Shown here piece after piece: positions 39,154 through 52,324 of a stretch of 64,000 nucleotides of DNA. The notes under the pieces were generated by a model. The model saw only the letters and a list, made by a program, of their open reading frames with translations. It was not told the DNA's origin and did not search any database. The stretch's first letter is position 1, and each line of letters begins with the position of its first letter. Position numbers and translations under genes: made by a program. The DNA comes from Nautilus pompilius (lineage: Eukaryota; Mollusca; Cephalopoda; Nautilida; Nautilidae). The stretch lies in contig JACATO010001117.1 of NCBI GenBank assembly GCA_018389105.1, forward strand, positions 806,001 through 870,000. Direction: 5' to 3'.

Positions 39154-42100
39154 GTAAGTTAATTAATCAATGTGATTAGGTACGTAAGACATTAGAATTC
39201 TATAATGGAATATTGTGTGTGGCTGGAGATTGGGGACAAAATCCACTTGCGAAACGAAAAAAACATTATTTAAGCCGAGTAATTAAAGAAGAACCAAATA
39301 TCTTTAATTTGCTACTTCAAACTATGTAATCTTTACATTTAGTCTTTTCTCTTCTTTACGGGTTTAATTAATATTTCGAACATTTAGCAATTTTAGCAAA
39401 CATCCTAAACTAAAAGAAAAAAAATGCTGAACAAGAAATTCTGAAATATTTTATATAGACATATGTAAATGAAAACAAAATATTTACTATAATTTCGGTG
39501 GCGAAGTGATGGCAATAGTATTTGATTGACAGTCTCTTCATTTTAGAAAATTATTAATGTTCAATTATTATTTCTGATTTTGTTACAATTTAAGATGATT
39601 TATACGATTAGTCTTTGGACAAAAAGTCATCTTTACTTTATCTTTAATAACCTTCTATAAAAAAATATATATATACTGTTTACGCGATATTTACATGATA
39701 TTAAATATGAAATAGAGTAAATTTCATATAAACATGGCTTAAAGATCCGGTTAATGGTCTCGTTCGTCAGTCATTAAAAATGAGGTAAATATAAATCTTT
39801 TCCAGTGAGTTACCTTGTACAGAATACGTTAATACAAGGTAAAGATGTATAATCTATACATTTCCAGTGAAACTATTCTCCCAGATAATTCATTCTACCG
39901 TTGATAATTTCCAGAGATGTTTTGTATAACAAAATGTTGTTATTATCTTTATCTTTAGATTCTATAATATAATAAGTATGTAAAGTAATTTAAAAAATCT
40001 GTATTATTCTGGTAATAATAACTACTATAAATCTCGGTCATGCTCTCGGTTGCTTTAGTTCAAAGCTGTTTTTTTTTTTTTTTCTGTATTATCAAAGTAT
40101 CTTATCTGGATGTTTATTGCATCAATTATTTATATTGTCTATTAAACACAGAAATAGCTTAGTACTTTAAAAACTTGTTCCATTTTCTCTCTCCCACCCT
40201 CTTCTTCTTTTTTTTTTTTGGAAAGACTATTTAGAAATAGAATAGTTTTCCAAAGTCTACTATTCAGAATGCAAACTCAACGATGAAGAACAGATTATCT
40301 TTACCTATTCTCTACTAAGCGAGTGGCTTAAATACTCAGAGTACCATCTTTACTTAGAATTTATATATCATTTACTGACATGCATATTTAGTGTCATGCT
40401 CCTCCCGCTTAATAGTGGCCCCTTTTGAATATTTTTACGGCATTAGGAAGTAACGAGTCAATATGAAACCTTGTGCAATGTAGGCTTCTTGTTTTAGTTT
40501 TAGATTCAAAGGTTTCTAAATTGTTTTTTATTTTTTTTACAAAAGCTGGCTGCACCGGTGTTATTTCGACGTAAGACCTCTCACTGTAACAGTCCGACTA
40601 AAATCGTTTTAGATTTAAACTGATAACAAAACACAACATCATCTCTGAAGGAAAGACTTCTTAGAACTGAGGAAAGAAAAGTTTATTACATAAGCAATTT
40701 ACACATCTGTTCCGGATGATATATGAAGAACTAATTAAAGACAATCTCGCTAACATTTACTACAGGCTGCTGTCGTTCTATATTTAACGTCACCGACGTC
40801 ACAAATATGCGTTTCACGGTAGATTTTCAACTTTGTCCTTTGATTTATTTCGCAGTCTAAGCTTGTATCACTCTCTCGGCTTTCACAGACACGCAACATG
40901 CATTCTATAGCGAACCAGTGTTCACGTTCTCTTGTACTCTTCATTCAACCGTTCAATGTCGAAAGCTTTGGTAGTTAAGTATAAAACAAAGACTTTTTTT
41001 TCTTGCCGTCGAAAGGCAGCTATTCTGACGGCAGATTTTAAGATTAGTTGTTTTGAGAAGCGTGTACTCCAAAACATCTTCCATTACATTGGCATTTTTG
41101 CTTAGAACTTCACTTAGGTTTGTCCTAAAATGTAGAATCTCCATATTTTCAAGTCTTTATGGTAAAAAAAAAATTCTTGGAAAAATTGGTATCGAACATG
41201 GATTCATTTTAACGTCCATATTGTGCTAGCAGATTTTTAGTATTACGTCGATACGGTTTCGTCAAACTTCTATCGTTAAATTTACATTCCGATTCTCCAG
41301 TTTTGACAGACATTCTTAGCATCTGTCATATTTTGACATATTCCGATTTCCTCTCATATCTCAAGAAATTTTCTTATTTTTATTTTTTCAAAGCTGCGTT
41401 TATCAAATAACTGATGCTATTATAATCTTTGTTGTTATTCTTTCATTCTACTGTTATTAAAATCCATTTCTTTTGTTTGTATTTTTTAAACCAATACTTG
41501 ATGTACTGCTCCATTTTGATTGGATACTTCAATTAAATTAAGTAAAATGTAAATTACTTATTGAAAATTTGACAGTTTTTTTCATTATTTTTTGGTCTAG
41601 TTTCAGACAGTCTTTGAGGTTTAGATAGAATTAATCATCTTGACGGAAACAGAAATGTTGCCATCTGCATTGTCACCTAACTGATGTGTGTCAGAGACTG
41701 ACTGAAAAAATCGATGGCTTTCTGATAGAGTCTTAGGTCAGTGAAACGAAGATAAAACACCGATTTCGACTGTTATCTACTTGATTGGGTCTGTCTCTAT
41801 TATTTTAGAACCTTGGTTCCAAAATTTTGCAAGATCAACTTATCAAAAATAAAAAAAACTTAAAGTTATATTTTAAACGTAGTGATGCAATTTCTGCTGC
41901 ATCCGTTTTATGCTAACATACGATCAAAACAATTAGTGTCTGAACAATTTACAATAAACCTACAGATATACGTACAGAAATGAATAAATGTAACTCTAAT
42001 GTGCACATTACGTTCTTTAAAACATAAAAGTGCATTCCTTACAAAGTAAATAGCATAGAGGTTAATTCGTCAGTCTTTTCCAGTAACTTTGTGCGAAGCT

Positions 42101-42304
42101 GTCTTAACCCTTTAACCATCATTAACAGTTTTAAGGATACACATCACCGGGCAAAACGTCTTGGGAAACCTCAAAGGTCTTGTTCAACAATGACTTTTCT
42201 TTTTTAAAATAGATCAGAAAAACTCTTTTAAACAATGTATTTATCTTTATTGTACAAATATTTAATATTAAATAAAGAAATAACCAGTTATTTTACATAT
42301 ATTT
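39154..42304. other. AT-rich DNA, possible intron
   Basis: No exon or repeat family is recognised. A short hairpin with 11 paired bases lies at 40220-40251. A T-rich tract and CAAAAG acceptor-like site at about 40545 is followed 25 bp later by GTAAGA, but the piece is too short to support. Confidence 0.4.
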
Positions 42305-43235
42305 TCATTACCCATTGTGTGTCCTTTTTCTTCTAAAACTGTTTGAATTCGTCTAAGAAAGCATTCTTGTAATTTTCTTTAAAAAAAGTCTTAGGAATAC
42401 AATTCCAAGAGTTGAGCCGTATGAGCCAAAGCTCATCTCTGGATTTTGGTTGCTTATTATTTTTCTAAAGTTCAGATAAACGCCCATAGCTTCTGTAATG
42501 TCAAGCTCTGGACTCTGAGGTGGCCATTCTCAAATTTCCATCATTGATTGTACTCCATTCCTTACTTTTAAAATTCATTTTAGCTGCTTTAGCTAATGTT
42601 TTGAGTTATCCTCAAGTTCAGAAGTGAAATAATTCTCGTCAGTGTCCCTCGAGATGCGACAGCTGAAGTACGAGTATTAGTATCTGCTTGTATTTCACGC
42701 CATTTATATTTTCATCAACTTTCACTAAATCTTCCACGTTAGCTGAAGAGACGCACCTTCAAACCCGAATAAACTCATCACCATGACAGATAGTTTGTTT
42801 TAGGCACATATCTTTACACCCTTTTCAGCCCATCGCTTCTCTTAACATACTGTTTTCTCTCAGTCTCGGAAATTTCGACTTCTTCATTCGTTAGACCAAA
42901 GGAGTTGATTTCTCCTTTTTTTTCATTTCAGTTTTTGTATTTTTAAAAAAAAAATATATTTAACTTCTTTATCCGTGTTAACTTTATGTAAAAATTTCTT
43001 TCTGATAGGTGCAACTCTTAGTCTTTTTCTCAAGAAAAACCTGAATTTAGTTGATAGATGCAACTGTAGACCTAAAGATTCGGCAATCTTGAGTTAACTG
43101 TTGATTGGGCATTTTTTCTGACCCTTAATGAAGTTCTGCTCATCTCTCTAGATCTAGTCTTGTCTTCAAGTAAGCTAATAGTATCTTCACATGTCCTAAT
43201 AATGGCTTGAATATCACTCCTAAATATCCAGTTTT
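42305..43235 (-). pseudogene. Decayed Tc1-like transposase
   Basis: Read on the minus strand, successive frames spell a Tc1-family DDE transposase. An N-terminal part (IAESLGLQLHLSTK) is followed by VEISETERKQYVKRS, the CLKQTICHGDEF block in place of the VKHGGGS region, ANVEDLVKVDENINGVKYKQ, EDNSKH at the QDNDPKH second-Asp site, and EWPPQSPELDITEA, with the terminal catalytic Glu, near 42520. The C-terminus ends near KGHT at about 42310. Many stops and frameshifts separate these pieces, so it cannot make a protein. The span of about 930 bp is close to a full Tc1 gene. I found no clear terminal inverted repeats. It differs in detail from the Tc1 copy at 52 kb, so they are separate lineages or old relatives. 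Confidence 0.85.
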
Positions 43236-43458
43236 GTGGGGCAATTTTACGCTGGGTATTAAATTATTTATGAATAAATATTTTACACATAAGTAACAGC
43301 AGTTAAAGTTTTATTCATTTTAAATTTAATTATTCTCAAAGTGAAAACTATTAACATTTTATCAATAAAACAATGGGGCATTATTAAAATTAGCAAATGC
43401 CAATTATTTATTTGATATTTTGTTGAGTTTAAATAAATAAATATTAAAAGATATTTTC
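43236..43458. other. AT-rich DNA
   Basis: Flank of the Tc1 remnant. No TIR is recognised. Confidence 0.4.
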
Positions 43459-43735
43459 CAGAGTTACAATTCCGGTTGGACAGATTCGCTTGGCTAACCT
43501 CCCAAGTATAGTTTTACTTCGCACTTCGTCACCAGCCGATTGAGAAGATTTCCTTCTGGCTCTCCGGTTTCCTCCCACATCTAAAAATAAAAACTCTAGT
43601 AGAGACTTCATGCGGTAGGCGTGAGGCTAACCTCTGCACCCTGCTCTTTTCCGCTTGGTTTAGGAAACCGACACCAGGGGCTTTCGTCTGGCGAATGCCT
43701 TAAGAAGAAAGGATATTTTATACTGAAAAGAAAAG
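43459..43735 (+). repeat. SINE-like repeat, 5' truncated
   Basis: Begins at a B-box-like GAGTTACAATTCCGGTTGGA, matching GAGTTCAAATCCCAGTTGGA in the minus-strand copy at 22.5 kb. The core TCTCCGGTTTCCTCCCACAT begins at 43561, followed by a TGCGGTAGGCG block that recurs at 60.29 kb. The tail is AAGAAGAAAGG. The A-box half of the head is missing. Confidence 0.65.
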
Positions 43736-45191
43736 CACAGTAGGGGATATTTTTTTACTGGGGAAAATCATGGTTAATTAAAAACACCTTCAGCCACAAA
43801 ATGTATTCAATGCAACAAGAAAATTTGGAATTTTTAGATTTTTATTGGTTTTTTTTCTACAACTGCTTTATTATAGCTTGCTTAAACCTAACTATATCCA
43901 ATGACGTGTCGGTCTGCTCATGTGAATTGCTATCATTACTCTCTTAATATATATATATATTATATATATATATGTCGTACACATCGTAAATTTTCTTAAT
44001 ACTCTTGTGAAACCATTATTTTCAATTTAAATTAAATTTCAGATCTGTGTATTAATTACAGTATTAAATACATCGTACTTTATTTACGCGGAACTGCAAA
44101 TGAAAAGTGCCACAGAGAAGCGCATAAATTCCAGTTCGGTCTAACGTGAGTCATTTTGACTCTCTGTGGGCCATTGCAGCATTGTACATGTGAAGAAACC
44201 AATTATTTCAACATTCTATATCCTTTAAAAGTTATCATTCCGAAGCTTTACAAAAAAAAAGTTTATTTCAAGCATGTATTAATTTTTTTTTTAAAAAATG
44301 GCACTGTATCATTAATATTCTATAGTAGTCTCTGGTACGATGACGTCTAACATTAACAAGATATTACATTCTGCCTCAGTGGCGTCAGGTTCATGGTGCC
44401 TGGGGAACCTCAAATTCTGAAATTAGTAGATTTATTTCAATACTTTCAAGGTTAGAACCCTCAGTTCTTGTGTGGAGTCCAACAAATTTTGTGGCGAGAT
44501 TTTTAAGTTTTACGCCATCTGGACAAAAGCGTAAAGTCTTTGGGTTTTTGGCGATTCCCGTCATGATGTGGCATCCCAACAAGGAGGTGATTGGCACAAC
44601 ACACTACAAAATAAACAAGGCTCCGACAAGCTGGGCGGCAGCCAACATCATCTGGAAACTCAGATAAGTTTCAGCATGTGTCCCTTTAGGTATAATTATT
44701 TATAACGAGCAGAAGAGAAAACTGCTGTTAGGAACCATAGAGATATAGAACCGTAGACACTTTTCTTGAAACTCATAGTCTTTTATACTACATTGTTTCT
44801 TTAAAGACATGAGAATTACTCGAAGTTGTTTGCGGTTTTCTCCACAGGCTAGCTGAAGAATAACCACAAGTTTAAATGTACCAGAATTTCCTTAAAATTA
44901 ATTGCATGTGTACTGTATTACATGAAATAGTGTTGTTCTTTAAAAAAAAAAAAACCTGGAGGAAAAGGCATTTTAAAAATTGCTAAGTTGGGAATGAAGT
45001 ACACCGTAGGATTTTGTATGCAAGACTGAAAGCAGTACATCTAGTTGCGCAGGAAACAAGTGTTGACATAAACTCAATTTCAAAAATATTAAAAGACAAA
45101 AAAGCATTAACTCGTTTTAACCAGCCACTTAGAAGCTTAAGCATAGGTTACAAACAAAACAACGACTGAAATGTATCGGTAATGGATAAAG
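43736..45191. other. AT-rich DNA
   Basis: AT tract at about 43944-43972. CAGTGGCGTC at about 44379 resembles the start of some hAT-type terminal repeats but no partner was found. No gene is recognised. Confidence 0.35.
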
Positions 45192-45224
45192 CAGAGAGAG
45201 GGAGGGAGAGGGAGAGGGAGAGAG

Positions 45225-45268
<44 letters not shown>

Positions 45269-45387
45269 TGAGAGAGAGAGATGAAGAGAGAGAAGTTGAA
45301 GAGAGAGAGAGAGAGAGATGAAGAGAAAGAGAGAGAGAGATGAAGAGAGAGAACGATGAAGAGAGAGAGATGAAGAGAGAGAAAGTT

Positions 45388-45462
<75 letters not shown>

Positions 45463-45477
45463 GAGAGAGAGAGAGAC
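45192..45477. repeat. GA-rich satellite
   Basis: GA tracts interrupted by GATGAAGAG, GTTGAAGAG and AACGATGAAGAG. The reverse complement of these interruptions (CTCTTCATC, CTCTTCATCGTT) builds the array at 57.1 kb, so the two arrays are one family in opposite orientation. Confidence 0.9.
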
Positions 45478-46350
45478 GTATTCGCTTTAAAAAAAAAAGG
45501 AAAGTGTACTCCGTGGAAACGGATTCTTTCCCACCAACGGTTAACTGTTCTGGTGCCCCGACAGAAAATGAATACTGTAAGGAAATCCTCGGATTAATGA
45601 AAACTCGAAAGACCTTAAAATCCGAGGTGCTGATTATAAAACCTGCCCCGTCAGAAGTACACTAGAAGACACGTGTAGATACGAGATACCAGAAAATAAG
45701 TGCTTTAGCTCAGTATAAAGGTCGGCGAATGTAGATACAAATTAAATTCGTGCTGGTATTTCGAGTACACGCGTGTCTCAAGTGATTGCCATTTAACTGA
45801 ACTAAAACGTGCCGTGAGTTTACAATTGTTTTTGTAGTCATCCCGAAGCACGATTATGACTTGTCAATTGTTGTAATAGTAACATACTTCGAGAAGTCCT
45901 TCTTAAATGCTTGTTTTGTTTGTTGTTTTTTTTTTTTTTCAATATTCAGCCGCAGAACATTTAGAGACCAACTGTTCAGCGATGATGATCACAACTAGAA
46001 TTTTGCTCGTAGCACCCTGTCGCAGAAAGTAGCACGCGGATTTTGCGGTGTGCGTGAAGGTTGCCGCGGTGTTTGTACTATGTTTGAAATAGAGAGCCTC
46101 GAGCCGAGCCGCTTTGAGAAATCTAATTATTGCTCAGCTTTAAATGTTGGTTTAGAGGGAGGCAGCTGATTTCAGAGCAGAAAACCTGTTTTAGTGGCAC
46201 CGATTCTTGCCACAGGAACAAAATCAACAGCCAGCTTTCGTGCACGAACGTGTGGTTTTGTGGGGAAAGGGAATTCGGTTTGCGAATATCCTGCTGTTAA
46301 GCTCAAATGTACTGCCAGTTATTCGTCAAATGAGTTTAATCTCTTTTTTA
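45478..46350. other. Non-coding DNA
   Basis: No gene or repeat family is recognised. Confidence 0.4.
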
Positions 46351-46610
46351 CGGCGGCATGGCGGTAGCCTACTAGACTAAGCTCGGGTTTGAATCCAGTT
46401 CGACGGGACCAGCTTGGTTTGGCGTAACTCCCGCATCATAGCTTATCTCTTTTCGCATGGGTTCCTTCCAGGGGATTTTCTTTCCTTAGTCGGTGGTACT
46501 GGATACCACGTGGCACAAGATTTACAGCGCTTTCTAGCGGACAACGACAACACCACTGCACCCCCCAATTCTCGGGTTGTCGCCCTTGAAGACAGCGGCG
46601 TACACAAAGA
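46351..46610 (+). repeat. SINE-like repeat, plus strand
   Basis: A head GGCGGCATGGCGGTAGCC leads to the B-box-like GGGTTTGAATCCAG at 46385-46398. A body with GGTTTGGCGTAACTCC and GGGTTCCTTCCAGGG follows, the same order as the minus-strand copy at 13.9 kb. The head opening resembles that at 60.1 kb (GGCGGCGCGGTAG). Confidence 0.55.
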
Positions 46611-47520
46611 GTTCTATTAAATACGACTTCTTACCGTTTGTCTGCCGTTTTTACTTTCTCTTAATAATAACAAATTACTGATATTGGTGGAAAAGCATAG
46701 ACGCCCCTTTTTTTTTCTTCCTGACTAAGTCTACATCAGCGTTAACATTATCAGAAACATCGCTATGACAAGATGGTAAGCTTAAAGCTTCAAACTGCAA
46801 TTCACCGTTGTTGCTTTTAGCATCATCAGTAACAATCACCATTATCTGTTGTTGCCTCTCTTCATCATCTCTGTCTCTTTAAACCACGCATAACGACCAA
46901 TATTAAAGCTTCTGCGCTTTAAACGGCCAGGGCCCGTTAAAGATATGCGAGTCTGTGTCATAAAAAGTTAGAATGTTGCAATACTATAAAAACTAAAGCC
47001 TGCACTAAAGTTATTGCGCATATCAGACACGGAAAAAATTAATATTAGCTCAACTATGGCTTAAAATATCTGAAAATTTTTTTATTATAATGACTACTAA
47101 TGCAGAGCTATGCTTTTTAAAAAAGTTGCTCAAACAATAACTGTTTTCAATGTTAATTGTAATGAAAAGTAATAATATAATTTTATTATTGTCCTGGCTC
47201 TTTAAGCCATTTGCTGTGTATGTTGATATTGAACTGATCTTCATACCATTACTCGTGCAAAGTAGTCAATATTCCAAATGAACGTACACTTTATTTTGTT
47301 ATTCCTTCGTAATACTATGCATCCGGGATGCGGATCAATAGCACGATGACTCCGTAGAGGGGCCGATATTCCGGCAACAGACGAGTGCGTAACACACACA
47401 CGCGCGCGCGTGCATTATAATCCCAACTAAAGTTTTTTTCATTTTTACATGTGTGAGAGAAAAAAACCAGGTGCCAGAAAGAATTAAGTGAAGAAAAGGG
47501 CAGAGAAATCATGCCGAGGA
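46611..47520. other. AT-rich DNA
   Basis: CA/CG tract near 47392-47411. No gene is recognised. Confidence 0.4.
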
Positions 47521-47640
47521 AAGTGCACCAAACCGAGGCTGGGATCGAACTTGGACTCTCTAGCGCCTTCATGGTTGCGTTGCTCTGGGGCGGCTTTATA
47601 AGAAAACAAAGCCCAGATACCATCCCGCAGACTTGCATTT
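47521..47640 (-). repeat. tRNA-like/SINE-like remnant, minus strand
   Basis: On the minus strand a B-box-like AAGTTCGATCCCAGC (about 47541-47555) is followed by CTCGGTTTGGTGCACTTTCCTC, a layout like the other SINE bodies here. A second B-box-like GGTTCGAAACGTC is found on the minus strand near 47893-47906. Both are degraded. Confidence 0.35.
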
Positions 47641-50227
47641 ACTGTGCTTTTTCGGTTGACAAACTGCTGGAACAAAGTAGTCGAGAAGCTGTAGAGTGAC
47701 ATGACTCGTTGCCAACCTGTGGCGCAGATCCACCCCCTAAGTAATTTCAACAAACCGGAAGTGCCAGAGACAGGCGGGAAAGGCATAAGTAAGTGAAGCT
47801 GTGGCACTAGACCGGTATACACGGTTACGGTGCTAACGAGAACCATCAGGTAGGTCGTCAGTAGCTGCTTATGTGACGTTGGTGTCCGGCCGCGACGTTT
47901 CGAACCAGGCGCATGAGAGAGTTCGGCTCCAGCTGCGCCAACGGTGAAAGATTTTGCCTCAGATGCGATGGACGTTAGACCTTTTTTAGTAATGAAGCGA
48001 CATTTTTGCTCCATAGGGTCGATGGCCGTCAGAAATTTACTACTGCAGACGGGATCGCTTGGCTACCCATCTCTGAGGTCACTGGATGTCATGTTGACCG
48101 ATTTAATGGAAAAAAAAATACATTATATAGGAGGAGGAATGTCTTATCGCCATCTCATTGATCTTATACACGTAAAGGAAAGCCTGACGGTGATCAGTCA
48201 CAGTGGTGTGGGTCACACTATTCTATGCTGTTCCATTCATGAAGGCCCATGATAGGATATTTAGCAGAAAAGCTTAGCAAACTATCCCGGGCCTTGTTGC
48301 ATACTGCCAACATCAATGTAACATCCCGTCTGTCCGGTTTCCGAGATCCGAAACCCGCTTAACACCATCGGGATAAGCTTTATGCTCTAGCATTGCCCAG
48401 GACAAAACCTTCTTCGGGGAAACAAACAACCCGGAACAAGTTCTCAGATTTTGATGACGTCATTGGCCTGCAGATATGGTTGACTGTATTGGTGCGCACG
48501 TGAGCTGCTAGAACCCAAACCACCCTTTATTTTCTGATTGCCATCGCGCTGCCATGACGAATTCAACCCTGACCATCCACTCCCACTACACACTGTATTT
48601 ATAAGACAGGTGTCATAAAATTAATTTTTACTAACCTGAACAACGTTTGCTACACATAACTTGTTTGAAGATCGTATTTCATTTGGGGTTCACGTAATAA
48701 GATCAGTGTGTGTCTCGTGCCATGTTACGGTTCAGTGACGGATACTAAAGAGTTCTGCTCGTACGGAAATATCCACATCTGTGATGCCTGTTTAGCCAGT
48801 TTACTACAGTTTCGGAGCATCTCTCGAAGTAAATGTGGAAATACCTGGGTATAGATGGTATAACAATCTGCAGATAAATTTCTTCAGAGAAAAGGAATCC
48901 GTTGCGACAAGTGCTGCACCTTTACACGAATGGAAAGGTAGGGAAATCAATATTTGTCCGTAGAACCATCTGACTTGCAAACGCATAACAATCTGTTGCC
49001 ATAGCAGAAACCAACAGAGTATAGCGAGAATCATTTGTGATCGAATTTCATCAATCCATAAATTTCTTTCTTCGCGGTAAACCGGACATGGGGAACTGAA
49101 CAGAGGATGGAGCAGCCATAACTTACGCAGACCTCGGCGGCCTCGTCCGTGAGCTCTAATGTATCCGGCTTTTCTTGTGACATCGAATCTTTTTTTTTTC
49201 TTTTCCGTCATTATTAAAGTAGTTACTATACACGTATACTTTTCGTTTTTATCGTTGTTGTTAGACTACATATTTATTTCTTTAGCCAAGAAATCAGATG
49301 GCTTTTGTAGGCAACATAAAGAGTCTTTCGTTATCTCTGCTTTTATTGTGCGGTCCATCACAACCGTCGATCCCCTAACCAACCTCTCCCGAGTAGTAAG
49401 ACGATAGTGAAACGTGTATTAAGTACATGATTAACCGGTCTGCGAAACAACGCCGTCTACTTGGATAGTTATGTGCAGATTGCAAAAAAAAAAAAAAAAA
49501 AAACAGATATTTTCGAGGAGACTTAACAGAAGTTCATAAAATTTTGAAACGGGTCGACATTTCTAAGAGTTTAACAGCAGATGTCAGCAGTCCCTCTACA
49601 CCGGGTGACGAGCGAAACCTGGTGGTCGTAAGCGTTTTCGTAGTTATCCCCCTTTGCTCAGTGGAACTGCTGAAGCGAGATAGTTAAATACCTTATAAAA
49701 ACACGCTACAGTAGTTAAGTTTAACCTTGATAAGTTTACTTACTACAGTATAATTTAGTTATGTATAGTTTTAGTATAGTTTAATTATTTATAGTTTAGT
49801 TATGTATTTTTGTTCCGTCTTTCTACTGCTTTTTTTAAAAAAAAAATTCTATTCTTTTTATTAATTTATTTTCTAATAAGAACCCTAACAAACAACTGCA
49901 TTAAATAGCGAGCTTTAAAAAAAAGGATAACAGATTCCGAGCGCTCACCGAACTGCTTCTACAGTTAGACAGCCTCCGAACGCTTTTCGTGTTGTAAAGC
50001 TGAGCCTTATTCGATCGAGTTCGTGACACCTCGCCCCAACAGATGTCCGGTTTATCGCAACAAAACGCGTGGATGCGCAGAGTGCTTGATGTGGCTGGAG
50101 GAGAGAGAGAAAAGCTGCTCCTACTGTGATGGCAACCGGAGAAGACGAAGGAAAAATCAAGAAGAGCGGACACAAGGTTTCGAAGGACAATATGCCAGCC
50201 AATCCCCCGACACCGGTTAATAGAGTT
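47641..50227. other. Non-coding DNA
   Basis: A minus-strand frame is open across 47484-48014, but it crosses the two tRNA-like remnants and shows no domain. No gene is recognised. Confidence 0.4.
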
Positions 50228-50300
50228 CCTGAGCTGGTTCGAGCACTGGTCACCCGAACGAGTCGGAGTCGTCCCCGACTCCCCTATTTCAAATCCAGTT
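50228..50300 (+). repeat. tRNA-like sequence, probable SINE head
   Basis: GAGCTGGTTCGAGCACTGGTC resembles the A-box half of tRNAs with GAGCTGGTTAGAGCA, and 40 bases later ATTTCAAATCCAG resembles a B box. Length is right for a tRNA-like head. It lies immediately before the GA satellite at 50.3 kb. Confidence 0.45.
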
Positions 50301-50332
50301 AATTAAGATGTCTGTGGCTGAAATAAATTTAA

Positions 50333-50363
50333 TAAGAGAGAGAGAGAGAGATGATGTCAGTAC

Positions 50364-50400
<37 letters not shown>

Positions 50401-50504
50401 ATGATGTCAGTACTAGAGAGAGAGAGAGAGGATGATGTCAGTACTAGAGAGAGAGAGAGAGGATGATGTCAGTACTAGAGAGAGAGAGAGGATGATGTCA
50501 GTAC

Positions 50505-50541
<37 letters not shown>
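50333..50541. repeat. GA-rich satellite with ATGATGTCAGTAC units
   Basis: Units with ATGATGTCAGTAC begin at 50351, 50401, 50432, 50463 and 50492 (spacing 50, 31, 31, 29). They are separated by GA tracts and end in a pure GA run. The embedded motif relates to TGACGTCAGCAC at 8.4 kb. Confidence 0.9.
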
Positions 50542-50545
<4 letters not shown>

Positions 50546-51955
50546 GCTCGAAGGTATCAACGCGAAAAAAAAAATGTGCGCAGATTAACTTTTTAAAGAG
50601 AAGTGTATCGATAAACTTTCTCCGACCTATATCCATTGCTCCCCCCCCCCCCAACGTGAGAGCGGGCTCAGCCAGACCGACTCTAGCCGCCCTAAATCAT
50701 CGCAACCCATCACCCCTGCTGACACCGAGGGCTTTTCTCGTCAACGAAAGGAAAGCAGATCATTTCGTCACCTTAGCGGCGAAAAAAACCAACCGCGGGA
50801 TACGATGATACGTCCGCCGTCTCCAGGAAAGGAGAGTAAACACCGAGTGTACGTACTCTGCCTCGGAGTCATCTAACGACCTCTTCACTATCAGGAGTCT
50901 GTAGATCGACCACAGCCAGGGTTGTAGTGGTGATTCCAGTTCTCAAATTTTGATTTTAAATAAAAGGGCTTGTCAGAGAAGACATTTGCACATTAGAATC
51001 TAATTTTAAATCGATTATTTCGCAAGTATGAGAGACAAAGACTAGTTCCTAAAGGGTTAAGTTGTTTCAGCTTCAGTAAATTCCAATTAGATTTAAAGGT
51101 CTAAGGCCGAAGTCAATTATAACTCATCTATACGTGTAATCAGGAATTACTGACAACTTACCATTGTAACAACTAGCTTCAGTTCTCCCTGAGCGATGAG
51201 TCTGTTATCACTATTCTGTATCGTTTTGCCGTTAATATTTATTATGCTTTGTAGAATTATTCTGGTAGAGAAAAGGTAAATAAATGCGCATTAGTTTAAA
51301 CTCATCCGAATCTCAGTCTAAGACTCTGATGATAGATGAAAGTAATTTACATGTTTAAACATTTTGCAAATGGTGCTTTTTTTTTTTTAATCACTTACTC
51401 ACGTGTATAACATGTATAATTTCCAAGTACCTATTGTAATAAAACGCTGATAGCGATTGGACAAAAAAAAAAGAGACAGAGAACTAGTGATTTGCGAGCA
51501 GTGGATAAATGAGAAGCAAGTCCTGTTCGGTTAGATTCCTATTCTCATGAACGTAACGAATTTAGAATAGTTCATATGTCACCTACGAGCAGTGCTGAAG
51601 CTCTTTCTGCCCACGCTTATTTCTCGACAGGAAATACATAATTTCTTGAAGTTCTTTTTAAAATAAATTTCACAATCCTAAAGCCATTTTTAGCGATAAA
51701 TTGAAGACAAGATGAATCGTCAATAGTATTCGAAATAATTACCGAAACAAAGGAAAAGAAAAAAAATGGGTATTTAAAAAATAAAAATAACACGTGAAAG
51801 AATAGTACCTCGTGTATGAATGAAATGCTTCTTAGTACAGTCACGTGTTAAAATATCACTCTGCGATTGGTTGCCATGCAAGCAGTCAGAAATTGCCAAA
51901 CCTGCTGAAGGACTACAAGTATAGCTGGTGATATCATTGTAGTTTAGTAGATACC
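50542..51955. other. AT-rich DNA
   Basis: C-run at about 50641-50652. No gene is recognised. This DNA flanks the nested transposons, and the left TIR of the outer element should lie here, but I could not identify it. Confidence 0.35.
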
Positions 51956-52259
51956 ATGGCTCTTGAGAAGAAAATAACAGATAATAACCATATAGAAATC
52001 AAAGTCTGAGCTATTAGCTAATGAAGGCTACTTCGAGTAGGAGATTTAGGCAGACCTTCATGTTTTAGAAGGAGCTGTCACTCTGAAGAGAATACGTGAA
52101 AATGATACTGTTGAAGAAGAAAGCCCAAATTCTCTAAAATGATGTTAAGTACTTCAGGGTTTGTTCTTTATGTGTTAGACGATGAGCCAGTAGAGATCTT
52201 GCGAATGATCTAGCTACAAGTACGAATGTTAATACTTCTTACAAGAAGAGTAAGATATA

Positions 52260-52287
52260 CGAGGTCTGTCGAAAAAGTATCCGACCT
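52260..52287 (+). repeat. Mariner terminal inverted repeat, left
   Basis: Begins CGAGGTCTGTCGAAAAAG directly after the TA duplication. Confidence 0.9.
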
Positions 52288-52324
52288 TAGGGGGGGGGGA
52301 TACGTACTTGGTGGAGCTCAATTG

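Noticed and set aside
42100..43300. Terminal inverted repeats for the minus-strand Tc1 element
   Set aside because: The AT-rich flanks gave no matching pair by eye.
44375..44415. CAGTGGCGTC as a hAT-type terminal repeat
   Set aside because: No inverted partner or 8-bp duplication was found.
45340..45597. Arg/Glu-rich ORF
   Set aside because: It is a translation of GA repeats.
47484..48014. 176-residue minus-strand ORF
   Set aside because: It crosses two tRNA-like remnants and has no domain or splice support.
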